From Thermothielavioides terrestris NRRL 8126 (Eukaryota; Ascomycota; Sordariomycetes; Sordariales; Chaetomiaceae): a stretch of 64,000 bases of DNA. The translations under genes were made by a program, and so were the position numbers. Location: assembly GCF_000226115.1 (NCBI RefSeq), contig NC_016458.1, forward strand, positions 8,971,501-9,035,500. The letters are read 5' to 3'. The notes beneath the pieces were generated by a model that was not told the origin of the DNA, did no database searches, and worked only from the letters and a program-made list of their open reading frames with translations. This document shows, one piece after another, positions 10,621 through 22,440 of this stretch (within the stretch, counting starts at the first letter, position 1; each line of letters opens with the position of its first letter).

Positions 10621-13440
10621 CTAAAAATAACTCCGCATCGCATCCTGGTAGCCCGTGCCGCCCTTCAAATCCCGCTCAAAGTTGGTTTGCACATCGAGCA
10701 CCTGCCGGATGTGGCTCATGGACAGCGGCTCGCCCTTGTTGACCGCCAGAGCTTGCGCCGTGCGGACCGTGTTCTTGATCTGCCTCCCGTTGAGATCGTG
10801 CCGTGCCAGCATGTTGTAGTCCTCCTCGCTGAACGGCATCAGGCTGATCTTCTCGAGCACCCGCACGCGCTCGATGAAGATCTTGAAGATGGCCTTCTTG
10901 GCACGGTGGTCCAGGTTGTCGTACCGCAGAGCGATGTGGATGCGCGACTGGAAAGCGTCGTCAAAAGTCTAATAAGCAGGCAATACTCGTTAGCTCGTTC
11001 AGTCAGTAGGATTGGGGGGAGGGGGCACTCATTCGCCGCCGGGTTCTGTGCCTACCTCCACTCTGTTCGTCGTGAGGAAGAGGATCCCCTGGAAGTATTC
11101 GAGTTGCCGGAGGAAGATGCTCACGAGCGCGTTCCGGTGGATGTCGTGCATGTTCCGCTTCTCCAGGAACACGTCGGCTTCATCCAGCAGCAGGATCGCG
11201 CCCCAGGCGTGGCAGATGTCCAGGATCTTTTGTAGCTCGCTCTCGAGGAACCGCGAGTCCGTGCCCAGCTCGCCGGCCGACGCCATGTACAGAGGGCACT
11301 TGAGAAGCTCCGAGATACCCTCGGCCGTCAGGGTCTTGCCGGTGCCCGGAGGGCCGTGAAGCACGGCTAAAAAAAACAAGGTCAGCATGAACCTGTAACA
11401 GACAGGTAAAGAACCCCGGGGAAACGAACCGACGAGGCCCTTGCCCTTGCCCTGAATCACGTCGTCGATGCTCTCGGCGGCGTGGTACTTGTGTGACTCA
11501 ACGAGCGCCTGTAGTTGACAGACGTAGTCAGATACAACGCCACAGACGCGTCAGTTTCGCAGCTAAACGTACCTTGACGATGTCCTTGGTCTTGGGCTCA
11601 AGCACCAGGGAGTCGTAAGCAGTCTCGTTCCATTGGATATCCTTGATGCCGGACACGGTGAACTCCAACCACATTTTCTCGGCAAAGGCAAAGCCGAGCA
11701 CCACCGGAGATGCGATCAAGTACTCCTCGTCGCTGAACTCGGGGATCGGTTTGGCCCCCTTGCCCCCTGCCGGAGTCGCCGTCCCGTCGTCGCCGTTCTC
11801 CTGCGGTGCGTCCTCGCCCTTCGCAGTCACCTTGTCGAGCTTCTCTCCCCGGCCTCCTTCGTCGTCGTTTTCTCTGGGCGCGCGGATAACCTGTACGTTG
11901 CCCTTACCGTCCTGGAAGACCTTGGTCACGAACTTGAGCTTCTCGCCGCCAGAACCAGCGTCACCGCCGACATCCGAGTCGCACCCGCAGCAGACCGATT
12001 CGCCGTCCGAGTCGTCGTCGTCAGAGAGCTCATCCTGGTCCTTGGGTCTAACGAGAGAGATCGGGTAGTTGGGGTTGATGCGCCGATGGATGCTGGGGTC
12101 GATCATGACGCGCCCGTTGATGTTGACCTTGATGATGGACTTCTTCTTCTTGAAGTAGGCCATCCCCTGGTGGCTCTTGTAGTGCACGCCGCTGAGGGAC
12201 ACGAACTTCTTGCCGCGCTCGATCAGCTCCTTGCGCAGCTGCGCCTCGTTCTTGTGGTACTGCAGCGGGTAGCAAGCCAGGCTTGTGATCTTGCGCGCTC
12301 CGCGGAAGTCGCCAATCTCTTCCGCTATGCTGCCGAAGCCGAACTGCTTCCCATCATACTCGAAGTACTACAAAAGGCGCGGAGACCATTAGCAAAGGGG
12401 GATCCGCAAAGAGGAGTTTTTGGTACTCCCTCAGGAGGACTGCATTGCCATACCTTGCCCTCAATGTAATAATACCCGCCCCTCATCAGGCCGTGATGTC
12501 TCTCCGCCATCTCGACCTTGAACACACGGGGTTCGTCGTGTGAACCGTACGTGGTCGTGAAGGCCAGCGTGTTCGGCTTCCACAGCGCCCATAGCAGGTC
12601 AAATGTGATGAGGCCGTTCTCCAGCATAGGGTAGAGGCTGGTTGAGTGGACGTCAGCAGAACACATCCGAGAACTCGGGGGAGGAGAAAGTGATGAGGAG
12701 GCGCACCTGTTCTTGACGTCGGCGTAGTCCTTGTCAATATACTTGATCAGGACTTTCAGATGCTGCCGCTTGGTTTCTGCCCGCTTCTGCTCCTTCTTCC
12801 GGCCGTGCCTATCACCCTTGGCTGCTTTCGCCTTCTTCTTCAACTCCTTCATGTGCTTGCGGAGATCCTCGAGGTACCTGGCCACGAGTGGTTTCAGTGT
12901 GTGAGGAATTCATGCCTCCGGCATGGCAGCCTTTGGGGAAAGGGGGAAGCGACTTACAAAAAGAGCATGTTGGGATCGAGCTTCGGCGTGTCGTCGACCA
13001 GGCTGACGCCCTTGATGCCGCCCATGACCTCCTGCAGGCACTCACGGAGCAGGTTGCTCTTGATGTCGACGATGGTGGCCTTGTATTTGCCCTCCCAGTC
13101 GAACGTTCGGCGGACGTGGAAGAGGAACTCATCGTACTGGGCATCCACGGTTCCCTCGGCCGTGTCCTGGAGCTTGAAGTTGTGGATCGAGTCGTCCCAC
13201 ACCTGGTCGACACGCTTGTAGTCCAGCTTAGTAGCCTTGGCTCGCTTCTTCTTCTCTTTCTGCTGCTGCTTGGCGTCCAGGAGGACGCCGGGATCAATGC
13301 CGCCCAGGCTGAGGTTCATGCGCGAAGAAGGACGCACCCCTCCGCGCCGGGCCCTTGGCTGGCCGCTACCGTAGATGGGAGGGGGCAAGGTGTTGTTGAT
13401 GCCGGCGTTGTACTCATGATACGAACCGCCGCCGCCATGG

Positions 13441-13476
<36 letters not shown>

Positions 13477-14027
13477 TGCTGCAGCTGCTGCAGAAGCAGC
13501 TGGAGCTGCTTGGCCAGGTCTGCCTGGGTTAGCTGGGTCGCCTCGTCGCCGGAGCTGCCTCCGTCACTGGCGTCCGAAGAGTCCGAGTCGGAATCCGAAT
13601 CGGACGAATCATGCGACTTGGCCGTCTTCTTGTTGTGCTTTTTGGAGCGCGTCTTCTTCTTGGCTCTCTGGGGATCCTGACGCTTCTTGGCTACCCGCTT
13701 CTTCTTGGGCCCGTCTGCTTCCGAGTGGCTGTCGTCCGAAGATGAGGACAAAGAGGCCGCATCGGTGCTGTCATCGCTTTCAGAATCCGACGCCGACTCC
13801 GTGGACGACGCTGCCTTTTGTGACTTCTTCGGCTTGCGTTTTGTGTGCTTCTGAGAGCACTTCTCCTTGGACGGTTTCTTATTCCCGTCGGCCCTGTCGT
13901 TGGCCTTGGTCTCCCCCTCCACCGACTTGACGTTGGCCTCGGCAGGGGTTTTGGGCTCCTCGCTCTTCGCCGGCGCTGGCGGGGTTCCTTCGCGCACGTC
14001 GGCTGACGTCTTGTGCTCGGTGTCCAT
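10621..14027 (-). CDS. AAA-family ATPase with DUF7025-type N-domain and poly-Gln N-terminus
   Basis: Seven exons on the minus strand: 14027-12958, 12877-12707, 12637-12454, 12367-11573, 11508-11430, 11366-11056 and 10968-10621, giving 985 residues. All six introns (63-87 bp) keep frame. The first 190 residues are low complexity: Ser/Asp/Glu blocks alternating with Lys-rich blocks, then a glutamine tract. The middle (YPMLENGLITFDLLWALWKP and following) matches what I know of the fungal DUF7025 domain that precedes AAA modules. Walker A is GPPGTGKT (residues 771-778) and Walker B is ILLLDEAD (Asp828, Glu829), both intact, followed by TTNR and an arginine-finger region (FQSRIHIALRY). An acidic insert with a CCGC motif sits between the N-domain and the ATPase module. 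The substrate is unknown; the Lys-rich N-terminus suggests a nuclear location. No transmembrane segment is seen. Confidence 0.85.
13441..13493 (-). repeat. CAG trinucleotide repeat encoding poly-Gln
   Basis: On the minus strand a nearly pure CAG run, with one CAA interruption, encodes about 15 consecutive glutamines within a longer Leu/Gln segment in the ATPase N-terminus. Such runs are length-variable by slippage. Confidence 0.95.
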
Positions 14028-17000
14028 GGCTCTCGCCGCGAAACGGAAGACAGCGGTGCGGGCTGGGGCTTACTCGGGCGCCGTGGACTGCTCGCCGAGC
14101 CGGGAAGCTGAAGAGTTTGAGTGGGAAAATGGCCGGGAGATGGCGACTGGAGGAAGGCAGGGTAACTCAGAGAGAGCCCGACAACCCCTGCGGGCGCTGT
14201 GTGCTGTGTGACTCAAGGAAGCGACGTGGCCGGCTGAGGGAGGCCCCGGGAGGACGTAGCAAATGACAGCGGGGCCGGGGAAGGCACCCGATGCGAAGCC
14301 AGCGGATGCTCGGCGATGCGCTGTCCGCTTGCTCTCACGTAATGGTCAGCCGGAACTCTCCCAGGCAGTTCACTATCGAGAGCGCAAGAGAATTGGCGTC
14401 GCCGGGCCTGTTTCTATGAAGGGCCACAGCAGCGATTTGGAAGTGGGATATCAGATATGGCAAATGGAGCTCGGGAAAAAAAGATGAGGCACCAGCAAGG
14501 AAGAATATAGAATGAGTCCAGGCAAAGAGTGCCGGCTGAGCACGGCCCGGCAAGATGTTTGCAACCGGGAAACGAGGAAGAGCTCATCAGCACATTACCA
14601 CATGAGTTACCTACGCGCTTTTCTTCGTTGCGTCCGAGACCCGGGACGACTTGCTCTCGCTTGCGCCGGTTGGCGTTGCACCTCGCCAGTAACTAGCGGC
14701 TGTGCGCAATGCAGAGTGAGGTGTCTGCCTGTCGCGCTGTTCTGCAGAAGTCGGTGAAGGTCGAGAGAGACAGCGAGTGAGGTGCGATTGGGTACAGGTA
14801 CGACGGATACAGGGTGCAGTGCCGGGGGAGGGGTTGGTGCCACTCAAACAAGTCGACCAGGGTAAGCAGCCCGGCTCTCAGCTTTCCCAGACTGCTGGGA
14901 TCGAGCCACGAGGAACGGGTTGGGGAGATCGGCAGACATTAAAATTTGACGGCAGAGGCAAGTTGGTATAGCGACAGAATGACCGCAGAACAGGAAGGGA
15001 ACGCTGCTTGTTCTTAAGTTGCCTCTTGCGAGGGACACCGCCGCATGCATGTGGCTTTATCAACTAATGTTCTAACGCGAAGTCAACCGCGCTGGCGGGA
15101 CATGAAACGAACTGAACCGTGTGAGCTCAGTCGTACGGAGGATTCCGTACGCTTCATTCCTTCATTCGTCCACTGGTCAGCCTTGTTTTGCTCGACTGGC
15201 CAGCAAACCTGCATCGGGAACAGGCAAGCGCGGCTGCCTGGGCCCCCTGGCGAGCTGGGGGAGATGCCGCAACCGATGAAACCCCCACTGCTTGGCTGGC
15301 TTCCTAACTGGAGGCCAGGGGGGAGGGAAGAATAAAAGAACTCAGCTGAGTGCAGACTCTGTTGTCCGGCAAGGACACTTGGCTGCCGAGTAGTGTAATT
15401 CGTGCCCAGCCGGGACGACGGTATTCCGTTGCCCTGCTCCGGAAGCACATGGCGAAATACTGCACACACGGAGTAACTAGGTAGTTACGCAGTACCTCTT
15501 GCTGCTCGCGGAAGCACAAGGTCCTGCTTTGGTGAACCTCCTTCCCTGGCGCACCCGTGGCATCGTGCCACGGTTTGACGGTTGGCGGCACGACGCTAGT
15601 GTTACCTCACTCCCTAATGAGCGGTAAGGGTCGGTTGGTCACCCACTGAGCCACAGAAGAGAAGCCGCCACAGCGAGTCGGACCCAACAACCAGCTAGTT
15701 AGTTCAACTAGCGGGTCGGGAGGTCGGCTGCATGAGAGAACTCCCAATCAGGACCTGCGCTTGAGGTCATCCCGCTGCGGCAGACCAGGCAGCCAACAAG
15801 GCTGGGTCTTCTCGAAGCTCGACACATGCGTTGTCCACGCGGGCGGTTGGGGCCGTGCCGGACGATACTCAACCCAGTTCCACAGAAGGCATTCGCTCAA
15901 TCATGGCCGCCCCGGTCACGCTTGTCCGTCGTTGGTGAGCGCCTCCGGCAGGCAACGAACATGCATGGCGGGCCTGGGCTGGGCTGAGACATGGACGCCA
16001 GCGTCTGGCCAGGCATGCTAAGAGCAGCCGAGGGACCTGCTTGCTGCGTGGTGGCTTCGGGTAAAATAGCCACGATAAGCGGGAACCTGCAGGCTCCGAC
16101 TTGGGTATTGGTCACGCCGAAGAACAGGACGGGAGGCGGCTTTGCTTGTTTTAGGTTGACAGATAATATGTAGTGTACGGAGAAAATGGAGAGCGTCCGT
16201 TGGGATGCGTATGGACATACCAGTCTTTTCTGGCGGAGCTAGCGTGAGTCCTCCTTGGACCAGCACCGTCTCTAAACCGAAGAACAGGCAGGCAGGTCGT
16301 GCCGACAGCTGCTGCCTGATCACAGTTGATGGCCAGTGGTGGATGCTGTGGCTTTCCGTGTCCATCTCACCAGCCCATGCAGCAGTTCCGGCCGCAAAGG
16401 CCTTGGAGCGGGAGGAGGCGAGGCTGGCAATATGCTTGGCTCGCTGCGGCACTCTTCCAGACTTGCTTTGCATGTCTGATCCAATCGCCCGGCCTCGCAC
16501 GCCGGTGGCAATGCTCGGCCGGCAGAGCTCTGGCCGACACAAACTGGTTGCAGTATTCCGGTGGTGCCAACCAGTTCACCAGAAGCGGGTCTCGTACCGG
16601 CGACTTGCCATGCTGCTGTGACGCCGCATTGCGGCCGGGGCGCGAACATTTCGCGGTGCACACATGGGGCGAAGGGCTGCAGAAACGAGGCAGAATCGAC
16701 AGTTGGCATTGCGCACGGCGTTCGGGTTGATTTGGAGGACTTGACATTGAGATTGAAGATGTCGCCCGTGGATTTCCGACCCCATTCTCATGCAGCCTCA
16801 TTGCACGGCGCCTGGCGCGATGGGGGGGCGGGAGTTTGGAGAAAAGCAAGCAAGGGTTGGTTGATTCCATGCGCAGCGATTGCCTTCCGCCAGCGGCGGG
16901 TCTCATCAGTTGTCCCACGTGATCGTGGCAATCGCCAGCCCTAACAACAGTAAAAGCGGTCCATTTCCTTACCCGGTAACTAGCGCGCCCCGGCGGGGCA

Positions 17001-17038
17001 GCTTCCTACTGCGTCGGAAACGGGAATCGCCAACTCCA
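14028..17038. other. 3 kb divergent intergenic region
   Basis: This lies between the 5' ends of the AAA ATPase gene (minus) and the methyltransferase gene (plus). Many short frames overlap on both strands, none with a domain, signal peptide or consistent splice pattern. Imperfect short repeats occur, such as CCGAAGAACAGG near 16118 and 16276 and an ACTAGTT-type palindrome near 15700. It probably contains both promoters, and a lineage-specific or non-coding gene cannot be excluded. Confidence 0.45.
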
Positions 17039-18752
17039 ATGGCGGAGAAGAAGAGAAAAGCACCAGGCTGGCCGGGCGAGGCGGGCAGCGGGGCCGGGAC
17101 TGGGCCGGGGATCGGGGCCAATGTCCAGGCTGCAGCACCCCTGGGCGGACCCCAAGCGGGCTTGCCGAATCCCGGGGCGCAGCCTCGTCGTCCGGCGCCC
17201 GGCGTGCATGCTGACGGCTATTTCCGCCGGCTTTACTCGGCCGAGCCGGACTTCAAGCAGCTTGCAAAGCAAGACCCTCGCTTTGCTGCAGTGTACGCTT
17301 TTGCTTGTCTTGCACCCCTCGATCTTTCTGACCGGGACCCCCTACCCACCTTATCTCGATCACCCCCTCGCCCATCCTCCCCGCTTATGACCCACGGATC
17401 TGCTGACGTCCTTGCAGCCTCCAAGACAACGGGCAACTAGACTTCAGTGATCCTGCGGCTACAATGCAGCTGACGAAGACACTGCTGCAGATCGACTTCG
17501 GCTTGAAACTGGAGCTACCCCACGATAGACTTTGCCCTCCGGTACAGTCGTTGCCTCGGGTAGTCTCAGACGACACGTCTGATACCGTGCCAGGTTCCAA
17601 ACCGCCATAACTACATCCTCTGGTTAAAAGACCTCATGGACACGACATCATACGAGCCACCCGGCCGGAAGTTATGTGGGCTGGACGTCGGCACCGGTGC
17701 GAGCTGCATCTACCCCCTCTTGGGGACCGTCCAGCGGCCCTGGTGTTTTCTCGCAACAGGTGAGAGGCTTACGCGCCTGACAGGCAGAGACGTGTTTTCT
17801 TAACCTCACCGCAGACATCGACGCCCAGAATCTGGACTATGCAAAGAGGAACATACAGCTGAACGGCCTAGAGGACCGTATCCGGCTCCTGGAGCGGAAG
17901 CCAGAGGATCCACTGGTGCCGCTCGACGAGTCGGGTGTACAATCGATTGACTTCGTCATGATGAACCCGCCGTTCTACACATCGGAAGACGAGATGCTGT
18001 CATCAGCAAGGAAGAAGTCGCGGCCGCCCATGTCGGCCTGTACGGGAGCCCCGGTCGAGATGGTCTGCGAGGGCGGCGAGGTCGGCCATGTTGGCCGGCT
18101 GCTGCGCGAGTCCCTGGTCCTGCGGGATCGGATCCAGTGGTACACGTCGATGCTTGGGAAACTCACCAGCTTGGAGGTGCTCGTCGAGCAGCTGCGCGAG
18201 AACGGCATCGACAACTATGCCGTTACCGAGTTCGTCCAGGGGAATAAGACGCGACGGTGGGCGCTCGGATGGAGCTTCGGGCCCATGCGGCCGGCCGAAC
18301 GCGTGGCACGCGGCATGAAGGCGAATATCTGGAAGAAGATGCTGCCGAGATCCGTCACGATGGAACTGTTGGTATCGCCGCCGGACAAGCCCGTCGGCCC
18401 GGTAGTCGCCCGGATCAACGACGTCGTAGGGTCACTGGAGTTGCTGTCCTGGACTTGGGAGCCGGAAGCAGCGAGAGGCCTGGGAAGGACGAGAGAGAAC
18501 GTTTGGAGCCGTTCTTGGAGGAGGAAAAAGCTGCGAGAGCAACTTGGAGAAAGGGAAACCGGTGATCACACCGTCATGGCCACGGAATCGGAATCGGAAG
18601 AATGCCGTCTCGGATTCGAGATCGCAGTTGCGGTCAACCGGACGGAGACCAGGGTCAGCCTTCAGTGGCGTGAGGGTCACGACCCGCTCTTATTTGAGAG
18701 CCTGGGCGGCTATCTGAGAGGGAAGATGAAAGATATTGGAATAGACAAATAA
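17039..18752 (+). CDS. mtl16: METTL16/RlmF-type RNA N6-adenosine methyltransferase
   Basis: Four exons: 17039-17292, 17418-17541, 17594-17759 and 17815-18752, giving 493 residues. Introns are 125, 52 and 55 bp. The protein has the DUF890 (Methyltransf_10) layout: an N-terminal region with HADGYFRRLYSAEPDFKQLA, then a Rossmann methyltransferase core with the SAM-binding motif LDVGTGASC and the catalytic NPPF tetrad (residues 232-235), followed by WYTSMLGKL and FVQGNKTRRWALGWSF, which are family hallmarks. METTL16 orthologues methylate A43 of U6 snRNA and affect 5' splice-site recognition. No metazoan-like vertebrate-conserved C-terminal region is evident. The ATG at 17039 is used because the open frame upstream begins at a TTG and is leader-like. 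It is followed head-to-tail by the XAP5 gene. Confidence 0.92.
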
Positions 18753-18969
18753 TTGAGGAAATAAATGGCTGACAGCCATTGTTGCCTGGGCTGTGTAGCT
18801 GTTATCGGTTTGGCGTTGTGCTTTCAGGGGGAGTAACCGTATCGTTACGAGTGTAAGTTTACACGCCTGAATGTCGCTGTCAGCAGTAAATTTCAGCAGT
18901 AAATTTCCCAGAGAGTGTCACTGGTCCATCACCGGCAGAAACTCGGTGTTCGCGCCACCACACTCCAGC

Positions 18970-20206
18970 ATGACGGACCAACCGGCACCGCAGCCTTCGG
19001 GGCCGGCTCGCTTCACGGCGCAGAACAAGTCGACCCACGAGCGACTCTCCACCAACACGGTCGGGCTGGTTGCCCTGTCCGATTTCCGCAAGCGACGCGC
19101 CGAGGTCCTCGAGCAGCAGGAGCGCGAGGCGCGCGAGGCAGCCCTCGCCGCGCGCACCAGCGCCACTTCGACGCCCGACCGGTCGCTGACTGCAACGCCG
19201 AACAACGCGAGCGCCGACAGCAGCGAGGCGGAGAGGCAGAGGGCGAAGAAGAAGAAGAGGACGAAGGCTCTGGTGTCGTTTGGCGGTGACGAGGAAGAGG
19301 AGGAGGACAGCTCCGGGTCGCAGCTGACCGCTGCCCGCGGCCTGCAAAAGAAGGAGAAAGTGAAAGAGTCGGATGACAAAGATGACGGGGAAGCTAATCG
19401 CGCGGGAGCAACGGGGACGGAGAGCTCCTCGGGCGATGACAGGGAAAAACGGCCGGCCAAGGTGGCGGTGAATACTTCAGTCGGCATTGTGCCGCGGGCC
19501 TTGACGAAAGCGGCTCTGCGGCGCGAGGCTGCCGAGAGGGAGGCGCTGCGCAAAGAGTTCCTACTGCTCCAAGCGGCGGTCAAGGCAACCGAGATTGCTA
19601 TCCCTTTCGTCTTCTACGACGGGACGAACATCCCCGGCGGCGTCGTCAGAGTCAAGAAGGGCGATTTCGTCTGGCTCTTCTTGGACAAGAGCCGGAAGGT
19701 GGGCGCCCAGCTTGGAGTCGGCGCAGACAAGAGCGCCAACGCCAGGCGGGACTGGGCCCGGGTCAGCGTGGACGACCTGTTGCTTGTCCGAGGCACCATG
19801 ATTATACCGCATGTGAGTCTGGGCCATATGTAACCTTTTCTCCCCGAGAACACATTTGTATTGACTTGCCGTCTAGCACTACGATTTCTACTTCTTCATC
19901 ATCAACAAGACGGTGGGCCCAGGCAACAAGCGTCTCTTCGACTACAGCGCCGAGGCGCCGTCCACCGGCTCCGGACATGCCGGCGCTGACGCGGCTGGCA
20001 CCATCAATCGTGCCCCTCCTCCACTCTCCGAACTCGAAGGGGCCTCGGATGACCCAACCTTCACCAAGGTTGTTGATCGGCGGTGGTTCCAGCGCAACAA
20101 GCACATCTATCCGGCCAACGTCTGGCAGGAGTTTGATCCCGAGAAGGATTACTCGAAGGAGATCCGGCGGGACCCCGGCGGAAATGCCCTTTTCTTCTCG
20201 AAATGA
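18970..20206 (+). CDS. xap5: XAP5/FAM50 family nuclear splicing-associated protein
   Basis: Two exons, 18970-19812 and 19877-20206, with a 64 bp intron, giving 390 residues. The N-terminal half is charged and coiled-coil-like (DFRKRRAEVLEQQEREAREA) with a Lys/Arg nuclear-localisation patch (KKKKRTK) and a poly-Glu run. The C-terminal half is the conserved XAP5 domain, with IPFVFYDGTNIPGG, WLFLDKSRKVGA, HHYDFYFFI across the splice junction, and RRWFQRNKHIYPANVWQEFD near the end. The family is nuclear and linked to the spliceosome and to alternative splicing. The start at 18970 was preferred to an in-frame ATG 99 bases upstream (18871) because it begins at MTDQPAP, where the family typically starts. 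The 3' end converges on the small membrane protein gene. Confidence 0.92.
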
Positions 20207-20374
20207 GGCGGCGGGTCGTGGCTATCTTGACCGGATCGGTTTCATGGCCTTGCAAAGCAGGCAGGACGGTTGGTGTGTTTCCTCACCATATATCGGCTCG
20301 ACCTGCTCCGGGCTGTCTCTGTGTGTGAGCGTTGTCGGCCGTGTTCGCAAGCGGTGGTGTCCTTTGCTTACCCC

Positions 20375-20824
20375 TCAACTAGTCAACTGCCAGATGCACC
20401 AGCCCAGGAAGGCCAGCATGAGCCAGCCCGGCCAGAAGATCATCAGCAGCACGGCATTGCCGCCGGGCCCCAGGAGCAGAACGAAGAGCTCGAACTCCAG
20501 CCTCTTGCGGAAGCGTCTCGACTGCCGGCAGTCCCAGGCCGTCCAGGCGAGCCGCTTGGCCACGACGAGGCCTCTGGCGGCGAGGAGCCTGGAGGCGAGG
20601 AACAGCTTCCAGGCAGCGCTCTTGCTGGCCCACACGGAGGCTGCCGCGACGACCGTGGCGGCGAAGTAGGTGCGCACGAAGAGGTGGAAGGCGGCCGAAC
20701 CGACAAGCTGCTGGAACCGCAGCGCGCTGTTGACGAGGGGATGGAGGGCGGAGATCACATCGGACCGCTGGCTGTGGCTGAGGGAAACGCTCGGAACCGT
20801 TCTCGAGGCTGCTAGGGGTGCCAT
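20375..20824 (-). CDS. Small predicted membrane protein, unknown function
   Basis: An uninterrupted 149-residue minus-strand frame from an ATG at 20824. It has a hydrophobic, alanine-rich segment around residues 47-80 (FAATVVAAASVWA and LFLASRLLAARGLVV) and two strongly hydrophobic segments near the C-terminus (FELFVLLLG and MIFWPGWLMLAFLGWCIW). A basic stretch (CRQSRRFRKRLEFE) separates the two hydrophobic halves. This suggests a small polytopic protein of the ER or mitochondrial membrane, but I do not recognise a family. The frame is open further upstream to 21136; the internal ATG is preferred because the upstream part is not hydrophobic and looks like leader. It is convergent with XAP5, with 168 bp between stop codons. 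Confidence 0.6.
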   Translation of the reverse strand: MAPLAASRTVPSVSLSHSQRSDVISALHPLVNSALRFQQLVGSAAFHLFVRTYFAATVVAAASVWASKSAAWKLFLASRLLAARGLVVAKRLAWTAWDCRQSRRFRKRLEFELFVLLLGPGGNAVLLMIFWPGWLMLAFLGWCIWQLTS

Positions 20825-22440
20825 GGTTGTGGAGAGGTGCTGGCTGGTGTGAGAACACTCTCGTCTGGCAAGTGGGAAGGCATGATGTCCAAAATCTCGG
20901 GAGATCGCTTGGGCGGAGTTGATGCGGCCGGGAGAGAAACGTTGGCCTGCTTTAAGTACGGTGGTGGAGCTGGCGGGGACGCTTGGAATGAGTGGTTCTT
21001 CGAGAGAAAGCTTCGTGGACCTTGGGACCCCACAGGCGAACGAGATGGAATGTCTTGGCGCCCATTGCGACCTGACCGTGACATGCCAAGCCATTTTCGT
21101 CTGCCATTCGTCGCAATTTGCTTGCCCCGCCACCAAGTCACTCGCCGGTCCCGCCGCTCACTGCTCTGCTAGGGGTGTTTGTCACTTTTGTCCGCAACGA
21201 GGTAGGGGAGACATTGCCATCCTCTCGCTCGCTCCCAGTGTGTACACACACTACCTCAGGTATTTCACATTGATCTGCTGCTCGTGGTGTTGTGGGCCCG
21301 GGAACCCCGCGCCGAAAGGCTGACCCACGTGGGGGATTTGATTCGTGATCTGAGCAAACAGTGAGTGACGGGTTGCACTGAGATTGAGGTGCAGCCGCCG
21401 AACCAGGCGTTTTGACACATCCGAGTGCTGGCTGCAGCGGGGGGTCTAGGTGATCAAGAGCGGTCGTTTCAGGGTCTCGACGCGCGCGCCGCGTGCACCT
21501 TATGCCGGCGGCATGCCTTACTCCCGAAGAAGCAGCGTCGGAGTCCCCAACTCCCCGTTGGTGGACCACAACACATGTGTAGCGTGGATGTCCCTCTGTG
21601 GACACCAATGCAGTACCAATGAGTCTCCAAGACTCTACAGGAGTGTTCCCCAGTGCGCTTTCCGACGGCGCTCCCAGACACCTTGTCTTCCATCCCGGAT
21701 CCGGCCGGGATCGGGCCCGTTAGCGCTCGGTGGTGCGGGGCTGCTGGAGCGCACAGCGGGGCGTCCGCCCTCCGGAGTACACCTAGGAACGTGCATCGGC
21801 CTCTCTGCTGATTGGCCGCACGACCCGGCTCTTTTTGGCCCGGATTTGGACAGCTGCAGCGAGTCAGGCGCTGATTTGAACCACGAGAGACGATGATTGC
21901 ATGAGGAGTGTACAATCGCGTCCAGTCTGGCCATCGAAGTCGGCCATGTGCCTTCGCAGTATGCCGATGCCTGCTGCCCATCATCACTGAAGTGAGTTTT
22001 GAGTCCCGACGGGACAGTACGGGGAGGGGACTGCAAGAGATTCAGTGGCCGAACTCGCCAGTTGGCCTATGACCTATGCTGGCACATGCCCTTGACCTGG
22101 CTTTAGCTTAGCCTCAGCATCCCGGCACTCGTATCTGCCTCTTCCCTTCACAATTAGCATCCTTTCCTCTGCATTGAGCATTCTTCTAGTCTATAATTGG
22201 CATCCTTCTGGCATCCTTCTCACTGCTCCTTGTATGGGGGAGCTGAGGTCATACTTCCCCAACTACCAGGTTGGCATTTCAAGCAGGGTGTGGATTCACC
22301 ACAGGGGAAGCAACCAAAGTGCAGACTGCAGAGCAACCAAATAAACCAGAGAGGGAGGTATTACATGTTCACACTAGCTAGAGTGGCAGTGTCCCTGCAC
22401 TCCAGTACTATCTTACATCGCCCGTTTCCAGAATGATCAC
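20825..22440. other. Intergenic stretch
   Basis: This lies between the start of the small membrane protein gene and the end of the short-chain reductase-like gene, both minus strand. The frames seen are short and lack domains. A duplicated GGCATCCTTCT unit is present near 22199-22220. No RNA gene is apparent. Confidence 0.45.

Noticed and set aside
11633..12469. 278-codon plus-strand frame
   Set aside because: Antisense of exon 4 of the AAA ATPase gene, crossing its introns; no domain.
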